From NCBI GenBank assembly GCA_963786945.1, contig CAWBAO010000006.1, positions 310,001-374,000 on the forward strand: DNA of 64,000 bases, given 5' to 3'. The position numbers were made by a program, and so were the translations under genes. The stretch is from JADKCZ01 sp963786945 (GTDB lineage Bacteria; Myxococcota; Myxococcia; Myxococcales; Anaeromyxobacteraceae). The notes under the pieces are model-generated. The model ran no database searches and was not told where the DNA came from. It was given only the letters and a program-made list of their open reading frames with translations. Shown here one piece after another: positions 18,280 through 27,385 of the stretch (its first letter is position 1; every line of letters begins with the position of its first letter).

Positions 18280-20850
18280 TCAGAACCAGACGTCGGCCGC
18301 CGATACCTGGGCGAAGCCGCTGCCGATCTCGACGGGCGAGAGCCGGTCCACCATCGTGCCGTCGCCGAGCTCACCCGACTCGTTCCGGCCCCACGCCCAG
18401 AGTGAGCCGGCCGAGTCGATGGCCAGGGTGCGTGCGCTCGCGGCCTGGACCGACGTGAAGCCGTCGGTCTTTCCGGGCGCCACCTGAACGGGGAGGGGCC
18501 GGGCGGTCGTCGTGCCGTCGCCCAGCGCTCCATACGCGTTGCCTCCCCAGGCCCAGAGTGTCCCGTCAGCCTTGATCGCCAGCGAGTGATCGGAGAATGC
18601 CGTCACGGAGACGAAGCCGTCCCCCACCAGCGCGGGCACCTCGGGCATGGCCGGCTCGCCGTTGCCGAGGAAGTCGCTCCCGTTCAGTCCCCACTCCCAG
18701 AGCGTTCCATCGGCCTTGACCGCCAGCGAGTGCCAGTTGCCCACGGCCACCGAGACGACCTCGCGCCCGACCAGGACGGGCGAGTCGACCTCTGGCGCGA
18801 GTCCCTTCCAGACCTGCCCGTAGTCGTTTCTCCCCCAGCCCCAGAGGGTGCGGTCGGTCTTCAGCGCCAGTCGCGGTTCGCGGCTGTTCGCCAGGGTGAG
18901 GAACCCATCCCCGAACGGGAGCTGCACCAGTACCGAGGACCAGAACTCCCGCGACCAGATTGTCCCATCGCTCCGGAGCGCGAAGACGCCGGCGAAGGCC
19001 GAGATGAAGCCGTCACCGAACTGAACTGGCGGGTAGACTCCACCCTGGCAGTCCCAGCCCCATTGCCATGCGGAGCCGTCCGTCTTCAGGGCGATCGCAG
19101 ACCCCTCTCCGGCGGAGACGGCGGCGTACCCGGCTCCGATCTGCACGGGTGACCGGTGACTCGACAGGCTGGGCTGGGCGCTCGCGTCCCGGCCCCAGGC
19201 CCAGACGGTGCCGTCCACCTTGGCGGCCAGGTACGGCCCACCTGCCGAGATGGATCGGAAGCCTCCTCCGACCAGGGCCGGCTCACCGAACGCGCCATCG
19301 CCCCACTCCCAGAGCGTGCCGTCGTTCATGAGCCCGAGTGGGAACGCCACCGAGACGAAGCCCTCGCCGATCTTCACCGGGGCGATGCGCTCCGTCGAGC
19401 TGCCGCCGTAGTCACCCCAGGCCCAGAGCGAGCCGTCCGATTTCACCGCGAAGGCGAGATCCCGGGACGCCATCGCCGCGGCAACGTCCGAGGTGACGAG
19501 GACCGGGAGAGGCCGGTGCTCACGTGATCCGTCGCCGATCTGCCCACTGTGATTCTCGCCCCAGGCCCAGAGGGTCCCATCGGTCTTGGTCGCGTAGCTC
19601 GTTGCCCCGGCCGCCGCGACGGCTCTGAAACCGCTGCCGATGAGGAAGGGGACTGGCTCGGCCTTCCAGTCGTAGAGCGTGCCGGTGCCCAGCTGGCCGT
19701 AGTAGTTGTCGCTGCCCCACGCCCAGAGCGTGCCGTCCGCCTTCACCCCCAGGGCATGGCTTTCGCCCATGGCCACCGAGATGTAGTCGGGGCCGACCAG
19801 CTCCGGCCTCAGGGCCGGGTCACCCTGGCCGTGGCCCAGCAGGCCGCTCCAGTCTCCCCAGGCCCAGAGCGTGGCGTCTTCCTTGAGCGCGAGCGTCCGA
19901 GCACCTGCGCCGTACCAGTAGCTGTTCGACACCACTGACGCGAAGCCGCCTCCGACGAGGACTGGGCTGGAACGATCTTCACGGGAACCATCACCGAGCT
20001 GCCCCGCGAAGTTGGCGCCCCATGCCCAGAGCGCGCCGTCCTCGGTGATCACGAACGAGGAGTCCCCGCCGGCGGCCACAGTCAGGGCCTTGCGGCCGGA
20101 CGGAGCGAAGCAGGTCACGACCGCGTCGAAGAGCTCCGCGCCTCCCACCACGCCCTCGCCGTGAGCCACGACGCACGTCTGCCCGGCCGGCTGCGAGACG
20201 ACGCTGATGGCGTAGGCGGTCCCCATCGGCAGGGGATCCCTGAACGTGAACGCGCTTCGTCCCGGCTCCACCGCGACGTCCAGCTGGCCCGGGGTGGTGA
20301 GGACCAGGCCGTGCCCCTCCAGCCCGAGGACCCGGCCGCCCAGGAGACGGGGCGGCGAGGTGCTGCAGTTGACGAGGATGCTCCTCACGTCTGCCCCTCT
20401 CACCGAGCCGGTGCCGTTGGTCACCACGCACCGCTGGGAGGGGTTCGTTGGCTGCTGGACCACCATGACCGCGTAGGCCGTGCCGGCCGGAACCTTGCCT
20501 GCAAAGGCGAAGGCCGTCGCCCCGGCGGTGACTGCCAGGTCCGGCTCTCCGGCCGTCCCGAGCACGAGGCCGCTCCCCTCGAGCCCCGAGACCGCTCCAC
20601 CGATCGTGTACGTCGCCTGGGCCTGCTGGACGCTGTCACCGGTGCATCCAGGCCCAGCGATCAGCAGCGCCGACCCTGCCAGGAATGCGAGCGCCATCTG
20701 CAAGGGTTTCACGAGCGCCCCCTTCGGGCCGCCGAGCACCGAGCCCTCGAAGCCCCCATTGTCCGCCCCCGATGTGCGCTTGAGCGACGGGCGCTCGGGG
20801 AGACTCCTTGTGGCGCGACGCATCGCCCGCGCCGCCTTCTCGAAGTCCAT
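18280..20850 (-). CDS. RCC1-repeat beta-propeller protein, secreted or lipid-anchored
   Basis: 856 residues. After the N-terminus and a hydrophobic segment ending ALLIAGPGC (possible lipobox, weak), two similar domains of about 85 residues follow (GGAVSGLEGSGLVL and GGRVLGLEGHGLVL), then a long array of RCC1 blades with the core DGTLWAWG repeated about a dozen times. RCC1 propellers bind proteins or surface ligands; in bacteria they are usually extracellular. The start ATG 20850 has AAGGAGG five bases upstream. GTG 20712 (with AAGGGGG) starts exactly at the signal-like segment and is a real alternative. The gene ends at a TGA followed in frame by one more blade. Confidence 0.8.
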   Translation of the reverse strand: MDFEKAARAMRRATRSLPERPSLKRTSGADNGGFEGSVLGGPKGALVKPLQMALAFLAGSALLIAGPGCTGDSVQQAQATYTIGGAVSGLEGSGLVLGTAGEPDLAVTAGATAFAFAGKVPAGTAYAVMVVQQPTNPSQRCVVTNGTGSVRGADVRSILVNCSTSPPRLLGGRVLGLEGHGLVLTTPGQLDVAVEPGRSAFTFRDPLPMGTAYAISVVSQPAGQTCVVAHGEGVVGGAELFDAVVTCFAPSGRKALTVAAGGDSSFVITEDGALWAWGANFAGQLGDGSREDRSSPVLVGGGFASVVSNSYWYGAGARTLALKEDATLWAWGDWSGLLGHGQGDPALRPELVGPDYISVAMGESHALGVKADGTLWAWGSDNYYGQLGTGTLYDWKAEPVPFLIGSGFRAVAAAGATSYATKTDGTLWAWGENHSGQIGDGSREHRPLPVLVTSDVAAAMASRDLAFAVKSDGSLWAWGDYGGSSTERIAPVKIGEGFVSVAFPLGLMNDGTLWEWGDGAFGEPALVGGGFRSISAGGPYLAAKVDGTVWAWGRDASAQPSLSSHRSPVQIGAGYAAVSAGEGSAIALKTDGSAWQWGWDCQGGVYPPVQFGDGFISAFAGVFALRSDGTIWSREFWSSVLVQLPFGDGFLTLANSREPRLALKTDRTLWGWGRNDYGQVWKGLAPEVDSPVLVGREVVSVAVGNWHSLAVKADGTLWEWGLNGSDFLGNGEPAMPEVPALVGDGFVSVTAFSDHSLAIKADGTLWAWGGNAYGALGDGTTTARPLPVQVAPGKTDGFTSVQAASARTLAIDSAGSLWAWGRNESGELGDGTMVDRLSPVEIGSGFAQVSAADVWF

Positions 20851-20927
20851 CACCGCCTCCTTGAACGGGAGCGTGATGCCCTCCGAGCCGGGCGTTCAAG
20901 TCACGACGGGCTGGGTCGAGACGAGGG

Positions 20928-21800
20928 CTACCGGCCCGGCCGCGCCTCGTCGGTCGCCCGCGACTCCAGCGCCGTCCAGAGCCGCTCGGCCAGCCCGGCG
21001 AAGAGCGCCCGGTGCGCCTCGTCGCCCACCGCGGCGACCGGCGTGCCGGCGTCGGCCGCGGCGCAGATGGCCGGGTCGAGCGGGATCTCGCCGAGGAAGG
21101 GGACGTCGTAGTCGGCGGCCAGCGCCCGGCCGCCGCCCTCGCCGAAGGGGTGGTAGCGGACGCCGGTGTCGGGGGCGGTGAAGCCGCTCATGTTCTCCAC
21201 CACGCCGGCCACCGGGACGCCCACCTCCAGCAGCAGCCGCAGGGCCCGCCGCACGTCGTCGGTGGCCACCACCTGCGGCGTGGTCACCACCACCGCGGCG
21301 CCCACGCGGAGCTCCTGCGCCAGGGTGAGCGGCACGTCGCCGGTGCCGGGCGGCAGGTCGACGGCCAGCACGTCCAGGTCGCCCCAGGCCACGTCGTCGA
21401 GCAGCTGCAGCAGCGCCGAGGTGGCCACCGACGAGCGCCAGGCCAGCGGCGTGTCGGCGTCGGGCGTGGTCAGCCCCACGCTCATGACGCGGAGGCCGAA
21501 GTTCTCGGCCGGGACCATCCGCCCGGCGTCGTTCCAGCGCACCCGCTCGCCCTCGAGCTGCAGCATGCGCGGCACGCTCGGGCCGTAGAGGTCGGCGTCG
21601 AGCAGCCCGACCCGCAGGCCGCGCTGCGCCAGGGCGTTGGCCACGTTGACGGCCACCGTCGACTTGCCCACGCCGCCCTTGCCGCTGGTGAAGAGGACCA
21701 CGTGGCGGGCCCAGGGGGCGCGGTCGTTGGGCGCGGCGGTGTGGCCGAAGGGGACGTCCTGGCGCCGGCCCAGCTGGACCAGGGGGTCCCCTCCGCTCAC
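20928..21800 (-). CDS. mrp: Mrp/NBP35-family P-loop ATPase (Fe-S carrier type)
   Basis: About 290 residues. The deviant Walker A GKGGVGKST, the switch region LDADLYGPS, VDLPPGTGD and VVENMSGF are characteristic. The usual CxxC after ENMS is replaced by a Cys-free TAPDTG segment, a variant also known in actinobacterial Mrp. The family binds and transfers Fe-S clusters. Start GTG 21800 overlaps the previous stop (GTGA), placing it as the last gene of the molybdoenzyme operon, where it could help cluster assembly of the beta subunit. A GTG two codons earlier (21806) is an alternative. Confidence 0.88.
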   Translation of the reverse strand: MSGGDPLVQLGRRQDVPFGHTAAPNDRAPWARHVVLFTSGKGGVGKSTVAVNVANALAQRGLRVGLLDADLYGPSVPRMLQLEGERVRWNDAGRMVPAENFGLRVMSVGLTTPDADTPLAWRSSVATSALLQLLDDVAWGDLDVLAVDLPPGTGDVPLTLAQELRVGAAVVVTTPQVVATDDVRRALRLLLEVGVPVAGVVENMSGFTAPDTGVRYHPFGEGGGRALAADYDVPFLGEIPLDPAICAAADAGTPVAAVGDEAHRALFAGLAERLWTALESRATDEARPGR

Positions 21801-22204
21801 AGGCACCCCTTGAAGGCGCCGGCCTTGGGCTTCTTGGCGATGGAGAACTCGGCCACCTCGACGGTGGTGATGTCCTGCCTGGCGTCCACCTTCACCGCCT
21901 TGCCGGTGAAGTCGATGCTGCCGCCGCCGAAGGCGCTCTCCAGCTGGTAGCGCCGGACCTTCTTCGCGGCGATCCGGTAGATGCGCTTCTCGGCCACGTC
22001 GAAGACCACCAGCTCCTTGCTGGCCTCGGCGGGCGGGCAGGCGGTGAGCAGCTTGAGCTCCCCCCTGGCGCGGGCCTTCAGGGCGCAGTCGAGGCCGGTC
22101 ACCACGCCGGCGGTGACCTCCACCTCCTCGGCGGGCTCGGCGGCGCGGGCCGGTCCGGCCAGCGGGAGCAGCGAGAGCAGCAGGGCGGCGGGGAGCAGCT
22201 TCAT
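21797..22204 (-). CDS. Periplasmic hypothetical protein in the molybdoenzyme operon
   Basis: 135 residues with a clean signal peptide (MKLLPAALLLSLLPLAGPARA). The mature part is about 113 residues, mostly beta strand by pattern, with three Cys, one at the penultimate position. No family recognised; it is not a TorD/NarJ-type chaperone, which would be cytoplasmic and helical. Overlaps with both neighbours (ATGA at 22201-22204 and GTGA at 21797-21800) tie it firmly to the operon. Confidence 0.75.
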   Translation of the reverse strand: MKLLPAALLLSLLPLAGPARAAEPAEEVEVTAGVVTGLDCALKARARGELKLLTACPPAEASKELVVFDVAEKRIYRIAAKKVRRYQLESAFGGGSIDFTGKAVKVDARQDITTVEVAEFSIAKKPKAGAFKGCL

Positions 22205-23388
22205 GGGGTCCTCCCGGGGGGCGGCTCCGCCCCCAGGGTCATGAGGTAGGCGACCAGGTCGGCGAGATCCTGGGGCGGCAGCGCCGCGGAGTCCGGCATC
22301 GACGAGGTCTTGCGGCCGTCGGCCTCGACCACGTACCAGACGTAGGCGTCGTCCACCGGCCAGGGGGCGCCGGCCGCCACCGTGGCGGTCCGGTCCTGGT
22401 GCTGGCGCGGGTTGGGGTTGGGCACGATCACCTCGCTGGGCGTGCGCAGCGAGTCGCGCAGGTAGCCGGGGGTGGCGATGACGCCGATCTCGGAGAGGTC
22501 CGGGGCCAGGCCGGCGACGGCGGCCCGCTGCGTGCCGGCCTGGTGGCAGGAGGTGCAGGTCTCCTCGAACAGCGCCTGCCCGCGCTTCAGGTCGCGTGGC
22601 CCGGCGTCGCGCCCCCAGGCCTGCTCGGCGGCGAAGGCCTCGTCGAGCGGGAAGCGGGCCAGCCGCAGGAACTTCCAGCCCGTGAGCGCCTTGTTGCCGC
22701 CGCGCTCCTCGCGGCCGCCGTCCCAGGTGGCCAGGGTCACCGGGACCAGCCCGCGCCGCAGGTCGAGGCCGCCGGCCAGGAGCGGCCGGACGAAGACGGC
22801 GCGCCAGCCCCGGCGCTGCGGGTCGTAGCGCATGGCCGCCTTGACCGGCCCGAGGTCGGCCCGGCTCAGCGTGCCGAAGCCGGTGGCCCGGGCCTGGCGG
22901 ACCACCGCGCCCTCGGCGGCGGCGCGCTGCAGCACCACCGCCACCGGCTGCTGCTCGTCGCCCATGCCCACGTAGGGGAGCCGGACCCCGGCCCCGAAGC
23001 GGACCGGCACCTGCAGCGCCACGCCGTCGCCGTAGCGATCGGTGGCGTCCGGCGCGGTGCGGTCCTCGGTGCCGTCGTTCCAGTCGACCACCACCGCCAG
23101 GTCCTGGCCGTCGGTGGCGGCGCGCACGGTGAGCTCGCGGAGCGGGGCGGTGGCCAGGGCGGCGTTGGCCTTCTGGTCGTTGAGCCGGATGGTCCGCTGC
23201 GGCGCGGCCGGGATGCGGGTGGCCGGCAGCGCGTCCCAGGCGGCGGCGGCCGGGTCGGCGAGCAGGGGGCCGGGGAGGTCCTTGACCTCGATGGTCTGCC
23301 CGGCCAGCGGCGAGCCGGCCGGGGCGGCGGCCAGGGCCGGCACGGCCAGGGAAGCGACGGACAGGGCGGCGGCGAGCAGGGCGCGCAT
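22201..23388 (-). CDS. Molybdoenzyme gamma subunit: EbdC-like heme b domain fused to cytochrome c
   Basis: 395 residues. A signal peptide (ends PALAAAP) is followed by a beta-rich domain of about 240 residues resembling the heme-b-binding gamma subunit of ethylbenzene dehydrogenase, dimethylsulfide dehydrogenase and selenate reductase (VVVDWNDGTED, YGDGVALQVPV, GWRAVFVRPL). A class I cytochrome c domain follows with CTSCH near residue 277 and a Met-containing C-terminal helix (SSMPDS, LVAYLMTLG). The known enzymes carry only the heme b domain; the fused c-heme would pass electrons directly to or from the periplasmic cytochrome pool. Lies two bases after the beta gene. Confidence 0.85.
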   Translation of the reverse strand: MRALLAAALSVASLAVPALAAAPAGSPLAGQTIEVKDLPGPLLADPAAAAWDALPATRIPAAPQRTIRLNDQKANAALATAPLRELTVRAATDGQDLAVVVDWNDGTEDRTAPDATDRYGDGVALQVPVRFGAGVRLPYVGMGDEQQPVAVVLQRAAAEGAVVRQARATGFGTLSRADLGPVKAAMRYDPQRRGWRAVFVRPLLAGGLDLRRGLVPVTLATWDGGREERGGNKALTGWKFLRLARFPLDEAFAAEQAWGRDAGPRDLKRGQALFEETCTSCHQAGTQRAAVAGLAPDLSEIGVIATPGYLRDSLRTPSEVIVPNPNPRQHQDRTATVAAGAPWPVDDAYVWYVVEADGRKTSSMPDSAALPPQDLADLVAYLMTLGAEPPPGRTP

Positions 23389-23390
23389 GG

Positions 23391-24437
23391 TCAGTGCCCC
23401 CCGCCTTCCACCGAGCGGATGGCCCGCCGCCCCAGCTTCACCAGGCCCGGGTCGGTGGGCGTGCCCAGCCGGAACATCTCCTCCTGCCTGAAGGCGATGA
23501 GCAGGTCCATCAGCCCCGACCCCTGGCCGGCCTTCTTCTTCTTCATCTCGGCCTCCAGCGTGCCCAGGGCCTTCTTCACGCCCGGGCCGAACAGCCCCTC
23601 GAGGTAGGAGACCGGGATGCGCTCGCTCCCGGGGATGGGCTTTCCCTTGGCGTCGTAGCGGGGCGGCCCCGGCAGCGGCGGCACGTAGTAGACGTTGGGC
23701 TGGGTGCCGTACTCGGCGTGGAGCGGCAGGGCCACCTGCCAGCGGTGCACCAGCTGGTGGACCTGGCCGGCCTCGTCGTCGAGGTAGCCGACGAAGCGGA
23801 GCCGTCCCACGCACTGCTGGGCGCAGGCCGGCGGCAGCCCCTTCTCCACCCGCGGGAAGCAGAGGATGCACTTCTCCGACTTGAAGACCCTGGGGTTGAA
23901 GTAGACCTTCTTGTAGGGGCAGCCGGCGACGCAGTAGCGCAGCCCCTCGCAGCGCTCCTGGTCCACCAGCACCACGCCGTCCTGCTCGCGCTTGAAGATG
24001 GCGCCGCGCGGGCAGGCGGCCAGGCAGCCCGGGCTGGAGCAGTGGTTGCAGATGCGCGGCAGGTAGAAGTGCCAGGCGTTGGGGAAGTCCCCGGCGCCCA
24101 CGTCCTCGTCCCAGTTCGGGCCGTGGCGCGGCTCGGAGTCCGGGCGGATCTCCTTGCCCAGCGCCGCCTCGTCGAGGTTGAAGTCCCAGGGCGTGCCGTA
24201 GGCGCCGCTGCGCGACGGCACGGTCCCCTCGCGGAGCGCCCCGGCGGCGTCGAACCCGCCGCCCGCCTGCTCCCAGCCGGCCGGGTAGCCGGCGCCGGGC
24301 CGGGTCTCGACGTTGTTCCAGTACATGTACTCGCGGCCGTTCCGGTTGGTCCACTGCGTCTTGCAGGAGACCGTGCAGGTCTGGCAGCCGATGCACTTGT
24401 TGAGGTCCATCACCATCGCCAGCTGTCGCGTGGACAT
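23391..24437 (-). CDS. Type II DMSO-reductase-family beta subunit (four Fe-S clusters)
   Basis: 348 residues. Four Cys groups arranged as in NarH, SerB and EbdB are visible: CIGCQTCTVSC near residue 15, CNHCSSPGCLAACP near 130, CEGLRYCVAGCPYKK near 160 and CILCFPRV with a distal ACAQQC near 185-205. The subunit would wire electrons between the alpha active site and the heme gamma subunit. No signal peptide, so it should be co-exported with alpha through Tat. ATG 24437 lies five bases after the alpha stop. Confidence 0.92.
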   Translation of the reverse strand: MSTRQLAMVMDLNKCIGCQTCTVSCKTQWTNRNGREYMYWNNVETRPGAGYPAGWEQAGGGFDAAGALREGTVPSRSGAYGTPWDFNLDEAALGKEIRPDSEPRHGPNWDEDVGAGDFPNAWHFYLPRICNHCSSPGCLAACPRGAIFKREQDGVVLVDQERCEGLRYCVAGCPYKKVYFNPRVFKSEKCILCFPRVEKGLPPACAQQCVGRLRFVGYLDDEAGQVHQLVHRWQVALPLHAEYGTQPNVYYVPPLPGPPRYDAKGKPIPGSERIPVSYLEGLFGPGVKKALGTLEAEMKKKKAGQGSGLMDLLIAFRQEEMFRLGTPTDPGLVKLGRRAIRSVEGGGH

Positions 24438-24442
24438 GGTCG

Positions 24443-27316
24443 TCACCCCTGGGCCCGGGCCACGTCGACGGTGGCGTCGTAGGCGTGCTGGTTGCCGTCC
24501 CAGTTGGTGCCGAACTTCAGGTGGCCCCAGCCGTCGCTCAGCTCCAGCAGGTTGAGGGCGTCGCCCACGATGGCGTTGTGCCCCTTCTTGCCGCGGTACA
24601 TGAACGGCTCCCAGCCGTGCTCCAGCAGCACCGCGCCCGGCGGGACGCCGGCGGCGAGCTTGGCCTGCAGCACCACCTCGCCGAGGGCGTTCCACATCCG
24701 CACCCGGTCGCCGTCGGCGATGCCCTTCTGCCGGGCCGTGGCCGGGTTGATCATCACGCAGGGCTCGCCGCGCTGCAGCCGCAGCAGGGTGGGCGAGACC
24801 TTGTAGGTCGAGTGGATCGACCAGCGGGCGTGGGGGGTCATCAGCAGCAGCGGGAAGCGCCTCGGGTGGATGGGCAGGGTGGCGGCGGGCAGGGTGGCGC
24901 GCGCCGCGATCCAGGCCGGGTGGTCCACGTAGAAGGTGAGGCGGCCGGAGAGGGTCTCGAAGCGCTGGCTCAGGTAGAGGTTGTTCTCGAAGGAGCTGTA
25001 GGGCCGGTCCGGGTAGAGCGGCGAGGTCTTGCCGGCCTTGTCGTTGAGGACCAGGAAGCCGCCCTGCTCCACCATGGACCTGGCGGTGGCGGGCTTGAAC
25101 TGGTCGACGTGCTCCAGCGCGAACTCCACCGCGTCGCGGTCGGAGCGCAGCTTGCCGCCCAGGGTGAACTCCTCCACCAGGCTGTCGAGGGCGTGGACGC
25201 CGGACTGGGTGTGGCTGGGGTCGGGGATCTTGATGGCCCGCTCGTCGCCGGTGGCCTTGAAGCGCGCCTGCGCCAGGGCCTGCAGCTTCTCGGCGATGAG
25301 GGTGGAGATCTCCCACTCCGACTTCACCTCGCCGGCCCGCTTCAGGTTGGCGGGGGGGACGCAGAGGTTGGCGAAGCGGTGGTAGCCCGGGTTGGTGCGC
25401 AGGTCCCAGGCCTCGTAGGAGGAGGTGCAGGGGAGCAGCACGTCCGCCCAGGTGGCGAAGTCGCTCATGCGGAAGTCGCCGTAGGCGATGAACCTGGCCT
25501 TCTTGAGGAAGGCGTCGCGGTAGGCTCCCTTGTTGCGGCGGAAGCGGGCGTCGGCGAAGAGCAGGAAGGTGTCGGTCTCCTTCCACCAGGGCTTGCCCTT
25601 GCCGGCCCCGGCGTCCCCCTCGCCGAGGGCCACCTGGCGGGCGACCTCTTCCCGGTAGGCGGCCCGGTCGAGGCCGGTGGCCCGCTTCACGTCGGCGTCG
25701 TCGAAGGACGGGTCGTCGGCGCCGTCGCCCATCATGAACTCGGAGACGAAGCCGGAGGCGAAGCGGTGGCTGTACCGGCCGGCGAACCCGGAGAGCGCCT
25801 CCAGGCCGCTGATGCTCCACTCGTTCTCGGTGTTGAGGCCGCCGGTGGGGCCGAGCCGGCCGAGGAAGGCGGCCAGCGAGGAGATGGCCCGCTGCGAGAG
25901 CATGCCGTTGAAGTGCTTGCCCACCGCGAAGCCGAGGGTGATGACCGCGGTCCGCGACCCGGACAGCTCGCGGGCCAGGGTGTCCACCACCGAGGGGTGG
26001 ACGCCGGTGAGGGGCTGCACCTTCTCCGCCGAGTAGGCGGCCAGCTCCTCGGCGAAGAGCGCGAAGGCCGGGACCACCTCCACCTCGCCGTGCCCCTTGA
26101 GCCTGAGCCGGTGGCGGCCGGCCAGGGCCGGGTCGATCTTCCAGTCGATGTCCTCCAGCCGCAGGGTGTCGATGCTGGACCCCTCGCAGCCGGGCAGGGC
26201 GGTGGCCTTGCCGCGCCGCGCGTCCCAGGCCAGGAACACCTCGTGCCACTTCCCCTCGTCGGCGGCGAAGAGGGCCGCCGAGGCGCGGTCGAAGCGCGGG
26301 TCGGCCAGGTCCACCTCGGCGAGCCGGACCAGCTCGCGGGTGTCGGTGCGGACCAGCAGCGGCAGGTCGGTGAACTTCTTGAGGAAGGGCTCCGGGTAGC
26401 GCTTCTGCGTGAGCAGCCGGTGGATGATGGCCAGCGCCAGGTGGCCGTCGCCGCCGGGCTTCACCGGCACCCACAGGTCGGCGTGCACCGCGGTGGCGTT
26501 GAACTCGGGGGTGATGACGATGACCTTGGCGCCGCGGTACTTGGCCTCCCACAGGTAGTGGGCGTCGGGGATGCGCGAGGTGTTGGGGTTGCAGCCCCAG
26601 AAGAGCGCCACGTCGGCGCCGTAGATGAAGTCGTAGGTGCAGCCGAGGTTCCCCTCGCCGTAGACCGCCGAGACCCCGGGGAACATGTCGCCCACGTAGC
26701 TGGCGATGTAGGGGCGGACGGCGCCCAGCAGCGTGCCCAGCCGCTTCACCGAGGCGGCCCGGGCCTCGGAGAGCATGCCCGAGCCCATGTGCACGTAGTT
26801 CCCGGCCGGCCCCTTCTCCAGCATGGTCTCGTAGAGCCGGGTGGCCACCTCGGTGATGGCCTCGTCCCAGCTGATGCGCTTCCACTTGCCCTCGCCCCGG
26901 GCGCCGGCCCGGCGCATGGGGTGGAGCAGCCGGTCGGCCTGGCGCAGCACCTGCGACTGCTGCACCCCCTTGTTGCAGCCGCGCGGGTTGGCGTCGGGGA
27001 TGTCGGCGGCGATGGCCGGGTACCTGGCCGACTGGTTCTCGCGGGTGATGGTGCCGTCCCGGTCGGTCCACACCTCCCAGGCGCAGTTCCCCTGGCAGTT
27101 GACGCAGTGGTAGGCGTAGCCGTGCTGCTCGCCGTCGCCGTAGGTGGCGGCGAACTCGGCGCGCCAGGCCGCCTCGGTGGCGGCCGTGCCGGTCGGCGCC
27201 GCCGCGGGGGCGGGCGCGGCCGCCGGGGTCCCCTCCCCGGCCCTCACCCGCGTGACCGCCCCGCTGGCTCCCAGGGCGGCGAGGCTCTTCAGCAGGCTCC
27301 TGCGGCTGACGGTCAT
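24443..27316 (-). CDS. Type II DMSO-reductase-family molybdoenzyme, catalytic alpha subunit
   Basis: 957 residues. An N-terminal Tat signal (SRRSLLKSL) places it in the periplasm. The FS0 cluster ligands fit the type II pattern H-x3-C-x3-C-x35-C: His70, Cys74, Cys78, Cys114, with an extra Cys71. By alignment from memory with NarG (YCDLPPA around Asp222), Asp210 in YVGDMFPG is the molybdenum ligand, which defines the NarG/SerA/DdhA/EbdA/PcrA clade. A standard MopB C-terminal pterin domain closes the protein. The substrate is unknown; the rhodanese and YeeE genes next to it point to a sulfur or selenium compound. No dedicated chaperone gene is present. Confidence 0.92.
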   Translation of the reverse strand: MTVSRRSLLKSLAALGASGAVTRVRAGEGTPAAAPAPAAAPTGTAATEAAWRAEFAATYGDGEQHGYAYHCVNCQGNCAWEVWTDRDGTITRENQSARYPAIAADIPDANPRGCNKGVQQSQVLRQADRLLHPMRRAGARGEGKWKRISWDEAITEVATRLYETMLEKGPAGNYVHMGSGMLSEARAASVKRLGTLLGAVRPYIASYVGDMFPGVSAVYGEGNLGCTYDFIYGADVALFWGCNPNTSRIPDAHYLWEAKYRGAKVIVITPEFNATAVHADLWVPVKPGGDGHLALAIIHRLLTQKRYPEPFLKKFTDLPLLVRTDTRELVRLAEVDLADPRFDRASAALFAADEGKWHEVFLAWDARRGKATALPGCEGSSIDTLRLEDIDWKIDPALAGRHRLRLKGHGEVEVVPAFALFAEELAAYSAEKVQPLTGVHPSVVDTLARELSGSRTAVITLGFAVGKHFNGMLSQRAISSLAAFLGRLGPTGGLNTENEWSISGLEALSGFAGRYSHRFASGFVSEFMMGDGADDPSFDDADVKRATGLDRAAYREEVARQVALGEGDAGAGKGKPWWKETDTFLLFADARFRRNKGAYRDAFLKKARFIAYGDFRMSDFATWADVLLPCTSSYEAWDLRTNPGYHRFANLCVPPANLKRAGEVKSEWEISTLIAEKLQALAQARFKATGDERAIKIPDPSHTQSGVHALDSLVEEFTLGGKLRSDRDAVEFALEHVDQFKPATARSMVEQGGFLVLNDKAGKTSPLYPDRPYSSFENNLYLSQRFETLSGRLTFYVDHPAWIAARATLPAATLPIHPRRFPLLLMTPHARWSIHSTYKVSPTLLRLQRGEPCVMINPATARQKGIADGDRVRMWNALGEVVLQAKLAAGVPPGAVLLEHGWEPFMYRGKKGHNAIVGDALNLLELSDGWGHLKFGTNWDGNQHAYDATVDVARAQG

Positions 27317-27385
27317 GTCGGTCTCCCCCTGAGGTCCCGCTCCGTTCCGCGCTGCGCGTGCCCTTCGTCTACCGAGGCTCCATCG

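Noticed and set aside
18280..18282. Selenocysteine at the internal TGA of the RCC1 gene
   Set aside because: The position is not a redox site, RCC1 blades do not use Sec, and I see no SECIS-like hairpin directly after the codon. A mutation or base error is simpler.
24443..27316. Classical respiratory nitrate reductase NarG
   Set aside because: The NarG-like Asp and Fe-S pattern are present, but the protein is shorter, has a standard Tat signal, and lacks narJ and narI; the gamma subunit is EbdC-like and the surrounding genes handle sulfur.
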